The notes under the pieces are model-generated. The model was not told where the DNA came from. It worked only from the letters and a program-made list of their open reading frames with translations, and made no database searches. 64,000 bases of DNA from Polytrichum commune (lineage: Eukaryota; Streptophyta; Polytrichopsida; Polytrichales; Polytrichaceae). Numbering within the stretch: position 1 is the first letter of the stretch; each line of letters begins with the position of its first letter. The stretch lies in NCBI GenBank assembly GCA_950295325.1, contig OX485804.1:23248001-23312000 (forward strand), written 5' to 3'. This document shows, piece by piece, positions 12,700-25,399 of the stretch. Both the position numbers and the translations under genes were made by a program.

Positions 12700-13353
12700 G
12701 ACGGGTGTAGCAGATTTGGTGGGAGAATAGTGCCCTAATACAAATTTGAAGGTTCCCTCCCTGTCGTTTTAGGCCGTCACAGCTCCGGCGGAAGGACGGC
12801 TTTTGATGCCTTTTGGTGGGTATTTACATGCACATCATGCAATTGTGAACGTGGGAAATTTTGCCAATCCGGTCCACCCCCAATCCTGTAATGATACTTA
12901 GCACATCGCCCACTCTTGGGCATCACCACTATGAGCGCGTACTACCCGCTGGTACGCCTTTGGATCCAAGTTGGATTGATGGGATGAAAACACGCCTGAA
13001 TGTGGTCCTATCCATTGGTACCCTCGGCCCACCACTGCCATCACACTTGGGCATCATACCCTGCTATTGAGGCGCGTACAATGTTCCCAAGCAAAAAGGG
13101 AATTATTGAACACCCCCCAATATCGTAACATTTGACGAAGGGGACTAAAATCACAATTAAGTTTGCGGCACTTGGTCCAAGCTTGCCTACATATAATGTG
13201 ATTTTGTTGTTTATTTGTTAGCTTTATAAATGTTAAGATTTTTATAGGGTTCAAAATAATAATAATTTTATAATAATTGTTAGCTGTTAACACCTCTATA
13301 AATGTTGTGGCGATCCCGAGGGTTAACATTTCTAGAGGGTAGAATGTAAAGAA
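12700..13353. other. Intervening segment with dispersed repeat
   Basis: No gene. A stretch at about 13150-13222 resembles 22978-23062 in the spacer (shared motif CACTTGGTCCAA, then TTGCCTA and ATGTGATTTT), so a dispersed repeat is present. The mirror copy is at 35297-35950. Confidence 0.4.
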
Positions 13354-13490
13354 CACTATATTAAACATTTCGGGACTTTGGCGTGAATATGGGACTTCTG
13401 GAGTGTCCATTGAGATGGCGATGGGAACGCGTTGGGAACGTATTGGGAACTCATTGGGAACGCATTGGGAACAAAACCTGTGTTGTGTAA
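13354..13490 (+). repeat. Internal transposon-end motif
   Basis: CACTATATTAAACATTTCGG, identical to the first 20 bases of the outer end at 7168 and in the same orientation. It is followed by TTGGGAACG-type subterminal repeats of different sequence. With the end at 16950 it would bound a 3.6-kb unit holding the FCP1-like gene and the duplicated-motif gene. The flank is GAA, as at 7165-7167. The mirror copy ends at 35296. Confidence 0.75.
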
Positions 13491-13807
13491 CAGTGACCTC
13501 TAATGGACTCCCAGCTGATTGCAATACTACTTTGACCGGTTCAAATGTGTGGGTGAGTGGAGGCTACAGCCTTGTACTGGAAAGAAAAGAATTGGTAACT
13601 CATACACCAAGTTTGTAGAACAATTACTGTTTGAATTGAGATCTTTATTCCTGAAGCATATGTCGAATGCTTCATTCTTAGGCTACTACATACATGTTTG
13701 TCTATATATGTCCCCACCGATATGTGGCTAAAGGGGACGCATTATCAACTAGAGTATTTAATACATGTTGTGGCTTCTACAGGTCGCTCAATTGTAGTCC
13801 TGCCTCG

Positions 13808-14609
13808 TCAAGCGATACGATTATTTGCACGGTCACCCAATCCAGCCCGCAAAAGTCGAACTGCCCTTGAATTAGGGCCTTGAGATTCAATGAGTGAAAT
13901 TTGGTAGTCCCGTGTAGCAGCGGGGTGCACGATAGCCAAAGTTCCGCATGGAGGTGTTGAAGCATCTGCGAGGGTGCACATACTGGTGTCAACGCCCTCC
14001 ACATGGTTAATGGTGGAAGGGAGCTTCGTCATGGCGGGTTGAGGGGCATAAGTCTTCCCAAGTCCTGCCAATCCAGCACGTAGAAGACGAACACCTCTTG
14101 AGTTAGGGCCTTGCGATTCGATTAGCGCAATTTGGTACTCGCGGGTAGGGGTGGGGCGCATAATGGATAATGTATGGGCGGGTTGTGATCCATCATCCAT
14201 TGGGGGGAGCATATTTAGGTCAACATCCTGCAGCCCGACATTGGCAAAAAACATTCTCCAACTTATTGCCCCACAAATACCACCATCAACATTCATATAC
14301 ATGCACATACATTCCACGCCAAATGTTGGAGATTAGATAGAGATTGAAAAGGAGATTTGCAAATATTTATTTGGGTAAGAACATTCCCAGGTGAACAAAA
14401 TGAGCTATATTTACCAGACTCTGTCCTTCAGGGGTTGCTTCAGCGAGGGGTGACACACTTTGAGAGTTAGCGACCCGGATAGCTTCTACGCCCATGTGGG
14501 CGACTGAGAAGGGATGGCGGGCCAGTACTACGTTGTGTTCATGCCGCGGGGTGAGACACACGAATGCCGATCGCTTGGAAGTGGATGGTGTGTATCCAGT
14601 AGGAGGAAA
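13808..14609 (-). CDS. Protein with a duplicated motif, partial model (left copy)
   Basis: Two exons can be read, complement(join(13808..14227,14415..14609)), 204 aa to the stop, with GT/AG ends and phase 0. No start codon is evident, so a 5' exon is missing from the model. The second exon has two copies of a motif around IESQGPNSR.VRLLRAGL, about 80 residues apart, each preceded by TR[ED]YQI. The first exon has a weaker third version (EHNVVLARHP...GVEAIRVA). I do not recognise the family. It lies just downstream of the FCP1-like gene and may be extra exons of that transcription unit. Confidence 0.5.
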
Positions 14610-14692
14610 CTGAACAAAGCATATAATACACAATGTTACATGCCATACAATTCATGAACCTTACATCCCCTAACCTAAACCCTATATGCTAA

Positions 14693-16706
14693 CTATCTTG
14701 GGACAACAGTTATAGGCAGCAAGTCGGGTCGATTGGAGTGCTTGTTGGCCATCATAAGTGACTCCCTGACTGGATCGTTATGCGGGACCGGCGGTTGCCC
14801 AAATCTATGTGTGATCACAAAATCGCGTACGTCGCTCATTGTCGAATTGAACATACGTTGGAAGTAGGGGAGAAGAACTGCTCTCATATCCGCAGTTGCC
14901 TGTTTGTTGGTGGTGAAGGAATCGGGAAACAATACATTCCCGGGAGGATTACAAGCACCTTTGTAGGGGTTGTCATCCACAAGAACAGTGTTCTCAATAG
15001 TGGCAGTAACACGTCCGGAATCAAGAGATACAGGCGGCCACCAAAATGTTTTGTTTAAACTCTTGAAGAACAATACTGATTCTGGCTTTAGGGGGTTCCT
15101 GATCTGATTGTCCCAAATGTCTTTGAATGTGATGCAATCCTCCTGGCCAAAAACTATTGCAGGTCTTGACATCCCATTGAATAGAAACTCCACCACGAGG
15201 TCCACAGTGGACTTTTTCATAGATGACCATATGCAAACATAGAACATTTGGGTCATTCTCTCCCAAAACTGCTTGTAACCCAGTCTAGGTAGGACAGCTT
15301 TGGGACCGACAATCGCCGGACCCTTGTCTGGCGCACGATCTTGCACCATCCATGTGGGGAAAGCGGAACGGCCGCGAGGAATACAATGACAAAATATGCC
15401 ATTCAAATCGAACACCAGAATGAACCTTCGGTCGGGTACAGCAGCTAGCGCCTGGCGACAGGAATCCACTGTCAACTTCTCCTGCTTTACTCGAATTACA
15501 TATAATGTTGCAACTAATGAAAATTGTGGAACTTCATATATTCAATAACTAACATTCATATATTCAATAAGTGTATATATTGATATGGGGGTTTATAATG
15601 AACTACATATTAAAAGTTATTATGAACTGGGAAACCAATACCTCGAAAGTTATGGGATTGAATTCCCAGCGATCCGATGGTCCTAATGAAGGGTCTTGAG
15701 GGTCCCTAGAAATAAGTCTTTTAGCACACGCTATTCCCATCTCCCTCGTGAAAACTTGAGAGATGTTCCTATCGTACGTTGGGTAGTTGTCAGCGTAAAC
15801 AAAAAGTTTATCATAAACAACGTGTGGGTTGAAGGGCGCATCCACAGTCGTTTGCGCACTTTGTCCACCCTGAACCCAAAACTACGCGGAGATGAATGTT
15901 TGGGACACAAATAAACCGGGTATATTGAAAAGAAAATCCAGTGGACCAAATGAAATTTTATTGAGAAGGGGAAACGAAGCTTACACAAACTAAGTTTTTT
16001 GAGAAGGGGAAACGATGCTTACACAAACTGGGAGAGCTGGCCGCACACGCAGCTCTGGGCAAGTGACCTCGGAACGGCTGGCGTGCATAGCCCGCCAAGC
16101 CTCAAATGGACGTTCGGCTATTTTTGTATTGTCAGGGGGAAAGTCGGGGAACCTGTCGTCGCGTGGCCAACGTTCCACGACTTTCTTGACATGATGTGGG
16201 CCGACAGAAGATGAAGGCTCCGTTGGATCGACGACAGCGGGCTCCGTTGCATCAACGACAGGAGGCTCCTCACAATGTGGAGCCTCGGGTTGGCAAGGGC
16301 CTGCAGAAGAGGAAGGTTCCGTTGGCTCCACGGTAGCAGTACAGTAACAAGGTGGTGATATTGGTTGCTGCAGGCCTGCAGATGATGACCCGGGCTCTGA
16401 ATGTTCGATGACAGCCTGCTTCAGAGCAAGAGGTTTGATGGCAGCAATGTGGACCGGCGTGGGCGAAGGCGACTTGACCACATCATCGTCACTACCTATG
16501 GGCAAGAGGGGTGACCGATCCCCTTTGTCCAAAGGGGTGACGACAAGCGTTGGAGGACTTAGACATGTAGTGGCAATGGGGGCTTGCATGGGGCCAAATA
16601 TAAGTGAGGTGTCCTCTTCGGCTGCACCCGTTTGCGGGACTGCTGCACATGGTGATTCTGGCCGTGTGAAATCAACGATTTGCAAACCAGCCTGTGAATT
16701 GAACAT
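14693..16706 (-). CDS. FCP1/NLI-phosphatase-like domain protein (left copy)
   Basis: Complement(join(14693..15481,15642..15869,16023..16706)), about 566 aa if it starts at the ATG giving MFNSQAGLQ. All junctions are phase 0. The first 225 residues are Pro/Ser/Glu-rich and low in complexity. The last 260 form a HAD-type domain of the FCP1/SCP family: FDLNG (about 328-332), IWSS (388-391) and VDDNPYKG (472-479). The family removes phosphate from Ser/Thr of proteins such as the RNA polymerase II tail. Here the usual DxD is DLN: the nucleophile Asp is kept but the general-acid Asp is Asn, so activity may be weak or lost. At the MFNSQ start, 'TTCACAG' also reads as a splice acceptor, so in a longer element this could be an internal exon. 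Confidence 0.7.
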
Positions 16707-16767
16707 GCATTGTTAATGGCAGCCATTGCAGACAATGAATAGACGAAACACATTTCATTGAATGTAC

Positions 16768-16950
16768 ACGTTCCCATACATAGGCTCCCACGTGCGCATC
16801 TGGCATTCACATGGTCTAACTTCATTGTTCCCACGTTCCCACAAGCTAGTTGCATGTTCCTGGGAGCAATAAATATGTTCCCATGTCCCCAAAATGTAAA
16901 AAAATCTTCACTTTGGGACTCCCAAAAGTCCCGAAATGTTTCATATAGTG
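16768..16950 (-). repeat. Terminal inverted repeat, 183 bp, inner side
   Basis: Ends in CATTTC/ATATAGTG as the inverse of 7168-7350. Its inner edge (16767/16768) is exactly where the giant inverted repeat stops. It belongs to the left arm only; the right arm has the methyltransferase-like region at this place. Confidence 0.85.
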
Positions 16951-18198
16951 TTAAAGGCTTTAGGGTCAAGACGCTAGGCCAATTCAGTGACCCAAATGTT
17001 CAAGAACTAATTTGGGAAAGAGTAGTATAAATTTCCACATAATCCAATGGATCTAGTTCGCTATAAACGATACTAGATGTAAGGATTTTGTTTTGATGTG
17101 AAATATGACATTCAATTGGCCCCTACGCCAAGGTTTGGCCCATAATTTTGGGTTCACCCAATTCAACGAGCTCGGGCCATGTCACAACACAATAACATCT
17201 CTGGGTTCACTCAGTGTGTTAAAAAAATGGGGATATAGGTGCGAACAACCACTATTTTCCACAGGGGTATTACTTTCAATTTTGATTTTTTGTGGTTCTC
17301 GTTGCTAAATCGTAATCCATGACTGCCAAACGCGGGTTACAGATGACCCGGTTGTGATGGTCTGATTTATAGATAAACATCAATTTGCTAGTGTTAATTG
17401 TTTTACATGCAATATGTGAAGCATACTTTCTTATTTATTGAGATTAGTTAAGGTTATTTATACGTAATTACATTCAATTAGTTGAATGTGAATAATTTGT
17501 GAAAGTGGTGTGCTATCAACTAATCTGCTATAGAATAAACATCCTAATTTGAGTTCCATTTCAGAATGACAGACGTTTTCAATGGTAAGTCACAAAATTG
17601 TGATGATCGCTGTGCTATTGAGGGTTTTGGGTTGTATTTAATATGGTCGGAGTTAAAGGTGCTTTATTGACAATCTGAGACTGAAATTTGAGTGGATTGT
17701 GGACCATCTGCCTTAGTAACCTAGGGAAATGAACCTCATTGGTTAGCCTCGGAGTCCTCACTTGGACGTCTTTTCATTTGGCTTCTTATCGGTGGTATAA
17801 TGATCGCTTTAACTTGGCGGGTGAGTAATACTTGGTATTTGCAACCTTGATCATGATGTTTGGGTTAGTCACCTTAAAGTTTGCAAATGTGAAACCAACA
17901 ACATTTGTGATCAACAACATCTCTGGGGTATTTCGTAAACAGAAAACATTTCTGAATCAACAACAATTTCAATTTTGCGCTGACAAACAAACATTCGGAA
18001 ATTGTGCCTCCAACTAACATTCGAAATTTGTGCCGCCAACTAACATTAGAGGATGCCGTCTCAAATTGACCCTAAACCCTTGTACCCTAAACAAATTGAC
18101 TCCAATAGTGTAACCAATAGGCGAAAAGTTGATGTGTGAGTTAAATATTAGTTAAGATTGAGTAGCCTCCGGAGGCCCATCAACCCTACTCCTCACCG

Positions 18199-18222
18199 TA
18201 AACCCTAAACCCTAAACCCTAA
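18199..18222. repeat. Interstitial telomere-like tract
   Basis: Three CCCTAAA units, the plant telomere sequence, within AT-rich DNA. Short enough to be chance or repair-derived. Confidence 0.6.
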
Positions 18223-19810
18223 TTACACTCTAAGTGCCACTTTGGTTTGCATTTTGAGCAAATTACAATGAATGGGAAACCAAAAAAAAACCCCAACTCA
18301 GGCTACGATTACAAAAACGATCCCAAATACATTCAATTTGTATATGGATTTACAAATTTCCTACTAGGTTCCTCAACTTCCAAGTTATTCATATTAAGTG
18401 CTATGTCTGAAAATTCCTTGCACGCCAGGATTTTCTCACAAAAGGCTTACAATGTGCTAAACATGAGGTGATTTGTTAGTTTGTTTTACCAATTAATATA
18501 ATGGTCCCTGGCTACAGCTGCCTAAATCTAATTATTGGACCAAGCCCAATCTCCAACATAATTTAAAATTAATGTGTTCATAAGGAAAGACAATTAATGT
18601 ATTGATGTGAAATTTCAGTGTGGCATTCCAAGGGGTTCCGCTCACAATGGTAAATTAATGCTTCGGATCCACCATTCAATTTGGTCACAATGTATAGTTT
18701 CATATTATGTTAGGTCCAAGAGCTGACACATTATGGGATGGAGGGCTAAGCCATATACTATAATAATCATGCCATTGGATCGAAACATTCTCAAGCCAAA
18801 ATTGTCTGAATTAAATATGAACTAGGAGCTAACCCCTGAATTATGATGATTACTAGATGTCATTCGAGACTAAGTTATATTCGGATGGAATGGGAAGGGA
18901 TTACTGACCCAAAATTGAGAAATCGTGCACACGGCTTTCATCTCAATGTTCATGTGCATTGAAGAGATGTGGATCATGATAATGTTCACACCAACCACCT
19001 ACGGTGAATCTTACTAGTGATGCGTTACGTCATTATACATTGTTGTGTAACTCTTAATCGGACAACTCTTTACATTTTGGTGTTAATAAATTTTTTAGTT
19101 TTCAAACGCTATTAAGGAATTTAAAATATAAGATGACAGTTCACAACTTAGGTAGGCAACACCATAGATCCTATAACTCTTCAATCTATATTGTCACATG
19201 TATATTTCAAATTATTTGAATATATTGTCACATGTATATTATAAATTCCATCTATATTGTTTGACCAAGTTGTATATGTTTTTAAGCTCAATGACATATT
19301 GCTTACATGTTTGTATTCCCTACTATCAGATTAGAAGATTCTAGATCACCTGTCATAATAGGAATTTTAGCTGGTTTAGGGTGGCTTTCTGCGCTCCCCA
19401 AAGGTGTCATATTGACTATACTAAAGACTATGAACACTAGAAACATTTCCGCCCTATCCCTAGTCCCTTCGGCTACTTGCCTCTAATGGCTAAGTGGACT
19501 TCGTAACATTCCTGGACTATGAAGTAAATCCCTCAACTGGTCGTTGTCCCCTCAACTCACCAGCTGGAATCGGTAGGTTTCCGACCTCAACATGATACAC
19601 ATGTCACGGTACCCCATCCCGAATCAGTCCATAATCAATTGGAAATTACCGCAAAACTATCAGCCGGCTCGTTACTAAACCGATGTACTGGCCGTACATT
19701 GCACAGAACACTGTCATCATGGCTCTTCATGTGTGCTATGCAATTCATGCTATGTCTCCACATATTGTTTATGGAGTAATTCATGGGTTCTACTATACAT
19801 CCATTGTGTA

Positions 19811-19890
19811 TGGGTTTGGGTTTCGTTTGTAGGGTTTAGGGTTTAGGGTCTGGGTTTGGGTCTGTGTTTGGGTTTAGGGTTTAGGGTTTT
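19811..19890. repeat. Degenerate TTTAGGG/TTTGGG tract
   Basis: A run of GGGTTTAGGG and GGGTTTGGG units on the plus strand, opposite in orientation to the tract at 18199. Together with CCCTAAACCCTA near 20299 this makes three telomere-like tracts within 2.2 kb. Confidence 0.6.
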
Positions 19891-22800
19891 TTGGTTAAGG
19901 TACTTTAGTGAACTCCATACTGGCTTTGAATACTTTGATTGATATCATGATCAGGTCTGTGGCCACAATCCTATCATGTGAGCCAAGTGTTCCTTATGTT
20001 GATGGATGAGAAGTTTGTTTGTATGCAATCTTTGTGATTTAAGTCTTCTTTGTATGGTCACCGTAAAAGTGTGGGGCAACCCTTAAGCTAGTATTATGCA
20101 TGTAGGGAATTATGTTACTCATCAAGTGTCGTGATATTGAGCGATGAATGGCGTTTACCCAGCGATGTCATTCATTAGAAGTTAAATTGTGATGCCACAT
20201 CGGCTTAGGGCTAATGATCCACATGAGCACCCACTGTTTGGAGTGTTTAATAGAGCACAATGTATTGTTTGGGGTAGCAAACAATGCTTATTCAAGTTTA
20301 GGGTACCCTAAACCCTACTAGTAAACTTGTGGAGTAAACTTGTCAAAGCATATTAATATATGGATGAAGTCTTGCAATTACAAATTTAGAAAGTGCATTC
20401 AAATTGTTGAATGCCACGCTTCATCCAACTCAATAAAGGGTTTCAAGTGACAAAATCTGCAAATGAATGTTATGCATGACCCTAGTAGATACCATGATGA
20501 TGTTAAAAACTGATAGCTCTCAATAAAAATGGACAAAGTTTGAAGAGTGTCAAATGCAACTATATTATGATCATTCCTTGTTAGCCTGCTTAGCCTAGTA
20601 AGTATGTGTGTACAACATTTTGATGCAACTTTCTTGACTTGACACACTTGGTTGCGCGAGATATAAGTAATAGGGCCACAGGGTGTGCTCCAATTTATCT
20701 GAATGTCATATTGACATAACATGACATGTTAACATAACATAACATTGACATAACACAGTTATAAAATTACTTTTTTGAGCAATATACAAAATTCCACATT
20801 TGTAAATAGACGCAATTGTTAAGAGTCCTTGTGGGTGAATACCGTTCATAAAATTACAATCCCCAATCAAAACTATAATTATATTGAAACACAAGTTTAC
20901 AAATCACGGGTGAAGTATGAATCAATGGTCCTTTGGTGAGATTCATTTGCATTGATTCCACAACTTCCAAATATTTCTCAATCTGCACCAAGAACAAACC
21001 CACATACTTGGACACATCACATGAACGTGTAGCCATGTACCTTCTAATGGTACCAAAACTAGATTGTATGTCACCATAGGATGGAATATTATGGTTGTAT
21101 TTCATTCGTTAACATTTATAGAGTCAAATTTACAAAGAAGGGAGTACCATTTTGTAAACAGTTAACACGTTTAACATTAATTTTATAGTGTGCAATATGT
21201 GGATTAATTCATATAGTTCACAATTAATGTTACTTACTTTCATCTAGGGTTACTAATATTTAGTGTATGCGTTCGTATTTTGTGTATCTAACACTAAATA
21301 TCATATTTAGTGTACCTAGAGTGGGTTGGGACATATATGCACCACAGTCTATAGACCACTAACCATTAATAGGACGACGATCATGCACAACTAGACGGTC
21401 TGAAAGACTTGCCAGCGGATTCAATTTGCCTACTAGTAGCCTTATGAAAGTGCACAATATTAATATGGGATGGAGGGCTAACCCTTGCGACACCCACTTT
21501 CACCATAATATGTTATAATCAATACCACAAATTAAATACATACCAACTGTTATGTTATAACCAACAGTGTAACACCTTGCAATTAAGAGCTTCATGAAAC
21601 TTATGCGTAGTACTACGAACACTCAACATCCTTACACCGTCGTGCAGGCTTGAGGCAATAGACACCCATAACCGATATTAACGCACCCATCACCGATAAG
21701 TAGACCGATGCATGAACGCGCATGGCAAACCCTAGAAGTCGATAGATTGATATTGTAAACGTGAGAAGTCGATATTTGTATATTATAGACGTGAGGACCT
21801 TATGGAGTGGAGGGTTTAGGGTCGAAATAGTTGTTGTCGGTCATGGTGAAGATATATGTTGGTTATAATGGGCTCCGTAACTTAAAATTAGGGGAAATAT
21901 AGATATATATTCAGAACCCACTACAGGCCACCGGTCACGATATAAATGTTACACCTATAACTGTCATGCCTCTCTAAATGTTAACTATCTTCTACTCCCT
22001 ACATACTGTCGTACTTACAATACGCAATTAGTGCAAGATTATTAGCAAATCCATATCATGCCCATCATTGTTTTCCTCATTATATTTGAAGCTTGTACAT
22101 GTATCTAATACAATGCAAAAGTGAAGATATTTTTTCCTTCTGAAATGATCGAATTACTGTCCCCACCCCCGCATGTTGATTAAAGGGCCTAGAACCTTCT
22201 GGAAAAAATGAAGCATGTAGTTCAATCCCTTTTTCAAACAACTTATCCGTACTTGACTACAGACCCTATCAAATATAGGTGTCTATTGAAGTTGAGCAAT
22301 TGAACTAGGTGTGCTTACTTCAAAACTTGAACATTGGACGGAAAGAATTATTTGCATATTAAGCATTCCTTTCATTAATCCAACATATGCAAAATGACTT
22401 GGCTTAGTCTAATTCGGGGTTGTAGAAGCAAGCTACTTCCAATGCCAAATCAACTCAAAATCGTATCCTTCGAACAACATACTATTTTAGGGTTTTTATG
22501 TTGGATGGAATTGAACATCTTACAATTTTAGATGGAGTGGAATTAGCTCAATTTCACTTAAATATCAGTTGCTTTAAGGATATGACATGGAGTTCATTTG
22601 GAAAACATGGTCTTCAGACCACTAACCAGGGCTTTACCGAAGAATCATTTTATAGGTGGTTCTATCATCCTCCACCTAGTTACCACCATGATTATCAAAT
22701 TAATTTAACCTTGGGGCCTACATCATCCAGCTTGGAGTACGGAAGATCTTATTCAATGATTCAAAAGCAATGATTCAGAAGTGACGACTTGTCGGATGAT

Positions 22801-24482
22801 GTTATTATGGGCTTCGTCTCACTCATAGCACTGCTCACTTTGGAAAAGAGCGCACTCTTCCTGCAATAAATATTTTCTACGTGTGGTTAGAGAACTTTCC
22901 TTGCCAAAACAAAGTTAACTTAAGCTGGGAGATTCTCGGTCTACACTACATATAGCCTCGTATAATCCAAATAGGAAGTGACACTTAAGTTTGGGGCACT
23001 TGGTCCAATCTTGCCTAGTACATATAATATGTGATTTTCAAATTGGTGTTTATTTGTAGATCTGCACTTAGTTATTCAATAGAAGTGTTATTTTTAAGAG
23101 AAGGAACCGAAACATGTTCCAATGGCACCAATCTTCGAGCACCCATCTGTCATTAGAAATTGCGTTGATCATATGGGGGCATTTAAGACTCTACAAGGGT
23201 TTTTGAATCGTTTGAAATTCACCTTCAACTTGCTTGAATGGCATGCATCCCAATCTCCGGGTCCAACCGGCATTTAGTGTAAACCGGTGCTTTTGAAAAC
23301 ACAACGGATTTCAACCGGCAACCATTTTCAGGAGGAGGATTCTTACCCGGATGAATTGTGAAATAGGCAAATTTCATCCGGTTTGATTCATCTACACAAT
23401 ATCATCTGGTTCTAGGGTTTAGGTTATTTGTGCATTGTAGGCTTGTAGCGATTTGGTGAATGGCGAATAAGCGAAGCTTTTGCTTCTTTATTGCTATTCA
23501 TAATTTTGCTACATTGGAGGCATGGCTTACTTATCAATACCCAAGTTCTTGGCTGGTCGTCATTACAATGAAGAAGAAATTAACCGGCACTTGAAAAAAA
23601 AGATGGGTTCACCGCCGGTCCAAATCAATGGCAACAAGTTTGCAACCGGTCAAATCCTGAAGAAACCGGTAGAAGTTGTGAAGGGGCGGATTTGAGCTGG
23701 TTGAGCTCCAAAGTCTCCCGAACCCTGATGCATCCTTGGCCTAGTTTTGGGTATGCCTAGCTTATGTGGGATCATTATTATTAATTGGACCAGGTGGCAA
23801 CGGTAAACTTTCATCAAAAGTTACAGTACTTGAACAAAGCACCTAACTATCATGTCTAATTTTATGCAACATCCATTTTTGAATTGGTTTATGTAATGTC
23901 ACTATTTGAAATGAAATCCTAGAAATGTTTATTAAGCGTCTGAAGAGCAATCAATAGAGAGAACCGACCACTACACAATCTAGTGTGGAATGTAGTGTCA
24001 CATACAATGTCACGAGGTGCATGCCTATGTTACACAATGGTCTACAAGTTCATTAGACTGTATGCCTAGTATGACACTTGCCATTAGTATGCCTTTTGAG
24101 AATATCTTCCTTTTGCATTCTAAATTTTTAATATAATCTAAATTGAACACACTAAAACGCAAGATTGTCATCTAGAGTATTGGAATGTGCTACTCTGAAT
24201 GTCATAATGTGGATTTTTTATTTAATTTTTTTGCTTAAAGATGTTACTTATGTTGATGAATTGTATCATATGCCATTGGGCAATTAGTAGACTTGACACT
24301 TTGAGACCCCTAGGCATCTAGTTTAGGCCCTTCGTAAATTGTGCACTTGACACTAATTTAACATCATAAACGGTGTAGTTCTAGTGCACATAGATAGATT
24401 GAGTAATTCAATCGCATTTGACTATGCAAACTAGTATCATTAAAAACTTTTAAGCACGTAATCCACTCTGAGTCATAAAAAT

Positions 24483-24499
24483 ATACATATACATACATG

Positions 24500-24531
<32 letters not shown>

Positions 24532-24560
24532 TGTATGTATGTATGTATGTGTATATGTAT
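24483..24560. repeat. (TATG)n microsatellite
   Basis: About a dozen TATG units with ATAC/ATGT-rich borders. Confidence 0.9.
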
Positions 24561-24714
24561 AATTTATGAGCTGCATATATATCTTCCTTTTGCATTCCAA
24601 AATATTAATAATATCTTCCCCTTACATACTAAAACGCATGATTGTCATCCAAAGTATCCCAATTTAAATTGAATGTGCTACTCTCAATGTCCTAATGTGG
24701 ATTTTTTAATTTAT

Positions 24715-25085
24715 TTTAGTATAATTAATAAAATTTCTAAGTATATTAAGTATATTAAGTATAATTATAAGTATATTATGAATTATATTAAGTATAATTG
24801 TATATTATTATATATACATACATATATTATATATATATATTACATACATATATTATTATATATAAGTATGGTATATAATATATATTATTATATATTATAT
24901 ACCATACTTATATATTATTATATATAAGTATATATAACTTGCCTTATACATATAGGTCTTATATATATCAGTTATTATTATAGTATATATACGTTATAAG
25001 TCTATAAAACTTGCAAGTTATATAACGGCAAGTTATATATACTATAAATGTGTAATATATATAACGTATATATATGGTTATCGAA
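24715..25085. repeat. AT-rich island with TATA-type hairpins
   Basis: Almost pure A/T with TAAGTATATT-type units. It includes an inverted repeat around 24866-24910 with GTATGGTATATA on one side and TATATACCATAC on the other. Confidence 0.75.
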
Positions 25086-25399
25086 AGTGTATGTTCGTCG
25101 ATTTTTGAGCTGCGTATATAGGTCCTTTCAATTGTGGTAACTTTTTTGAGTAGAGTAGTTATCAATGTTTCAATACATAGTCCAATCTCTTTTAAATCGC
25201 CTAAATTGAAGAACCAGTGTCTTGGAATTATGAAATTTGGATGAAAGACCATTTGGTATGGTAATGGAATCATAAATCACCAACTAACAACATACACTGC
25301 AATCAGTACCCTCTACAATTAGTAGGAAGTACTCTACCTATTAACCCACACCCTCCTTAATGAGAACGGGTGAGACTACACCACCCTAACCTACTCACA

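Larger units (their letters stand above)
1..16766 (+). repeat. Giant inverted repeat, left arm
   Basis: This arm is the reverse complement of 31884-48589. Position x pairs with 48590-x out to the palindrome array near 11.7 kb, and with 48650-x further in. The shift of 60 is one extra 60-bp array unit in this arm. Long reading frames on both sides translate identically (667, 373, 260, 238 and 175 residues, among others). The inner edge is sharp at 16766/16767. The outer edge lies beyond the window start, so the true arm is longer. Confidence 0.97.
7168..16950 (-). mobile_element. Large DNA transposon with CACTATAT ends, left-arm copy
   Basis: The element is bounded by CACTATATTAAACATTTCGG at 7168 and its inverted copy ending at 16950. 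The two 183-bp ends differ at about two sites. Inside the ends are many GGGAACGT-like subterminal repeats, as in the CACTA/EnSpm superfamily. Three genes read leftward: FCP1-like (14693-16706), duplicated-motif protein (13808-14609) and transposase (7964-11142). A second right-facing end motif lies inside at 13354, so the structure may be nested or composite. The 3-bp flanks (GAA and TTA) do not match, so no target duplication is visible. Assignment to CACTA rests on the ends only; the transposase is not the classic Tnp2 type. Confidence 0.75.
16951..24482. other. Spacer, left part: AT-rich, no gene seen
   Basis: About 7.5 kb with only short frames (longest near 100 residues) and no recognisable domain. 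It holds telomere-like tracts (18199-18222 and 19811-19890) and a fragment shared with 13150-13222 (22978-23062). A stretch at 23260-23690 has many AACCGG motifs, possibly an LTR relic that I could not define. No matching left end for the methyltransferase-side element was found here by eye. Confidence 0.5.

Noticed and set aside
12051-12710. A 219-residue open frame with repeated MALEVSLYRVKPLGLALAKF peptide
   Set aside because: It is a translation of the 60-bp palindrome array; the repeat keeps the frame open by its length. The mirror at 35940-36599 is the same.
7160-16960. A 3-bp target duplication for the CACTATAT element
   Set aside because: Flanks are GAA on one side and TTA on the other. 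Shifting the end by two bases (AACACTATAT) does not give a match either, so no duplication is claimed.
22498-22773. A 91-residue frame in the spacer
   Set aside because: No homology I recognise, no splice partners, and AT-rich surroundings; likely chance.
23260-23690. AACCGG-rich stretch as an LTR
   Set aside because: No paired LTR, primer-binding site or target duplication could be defined.
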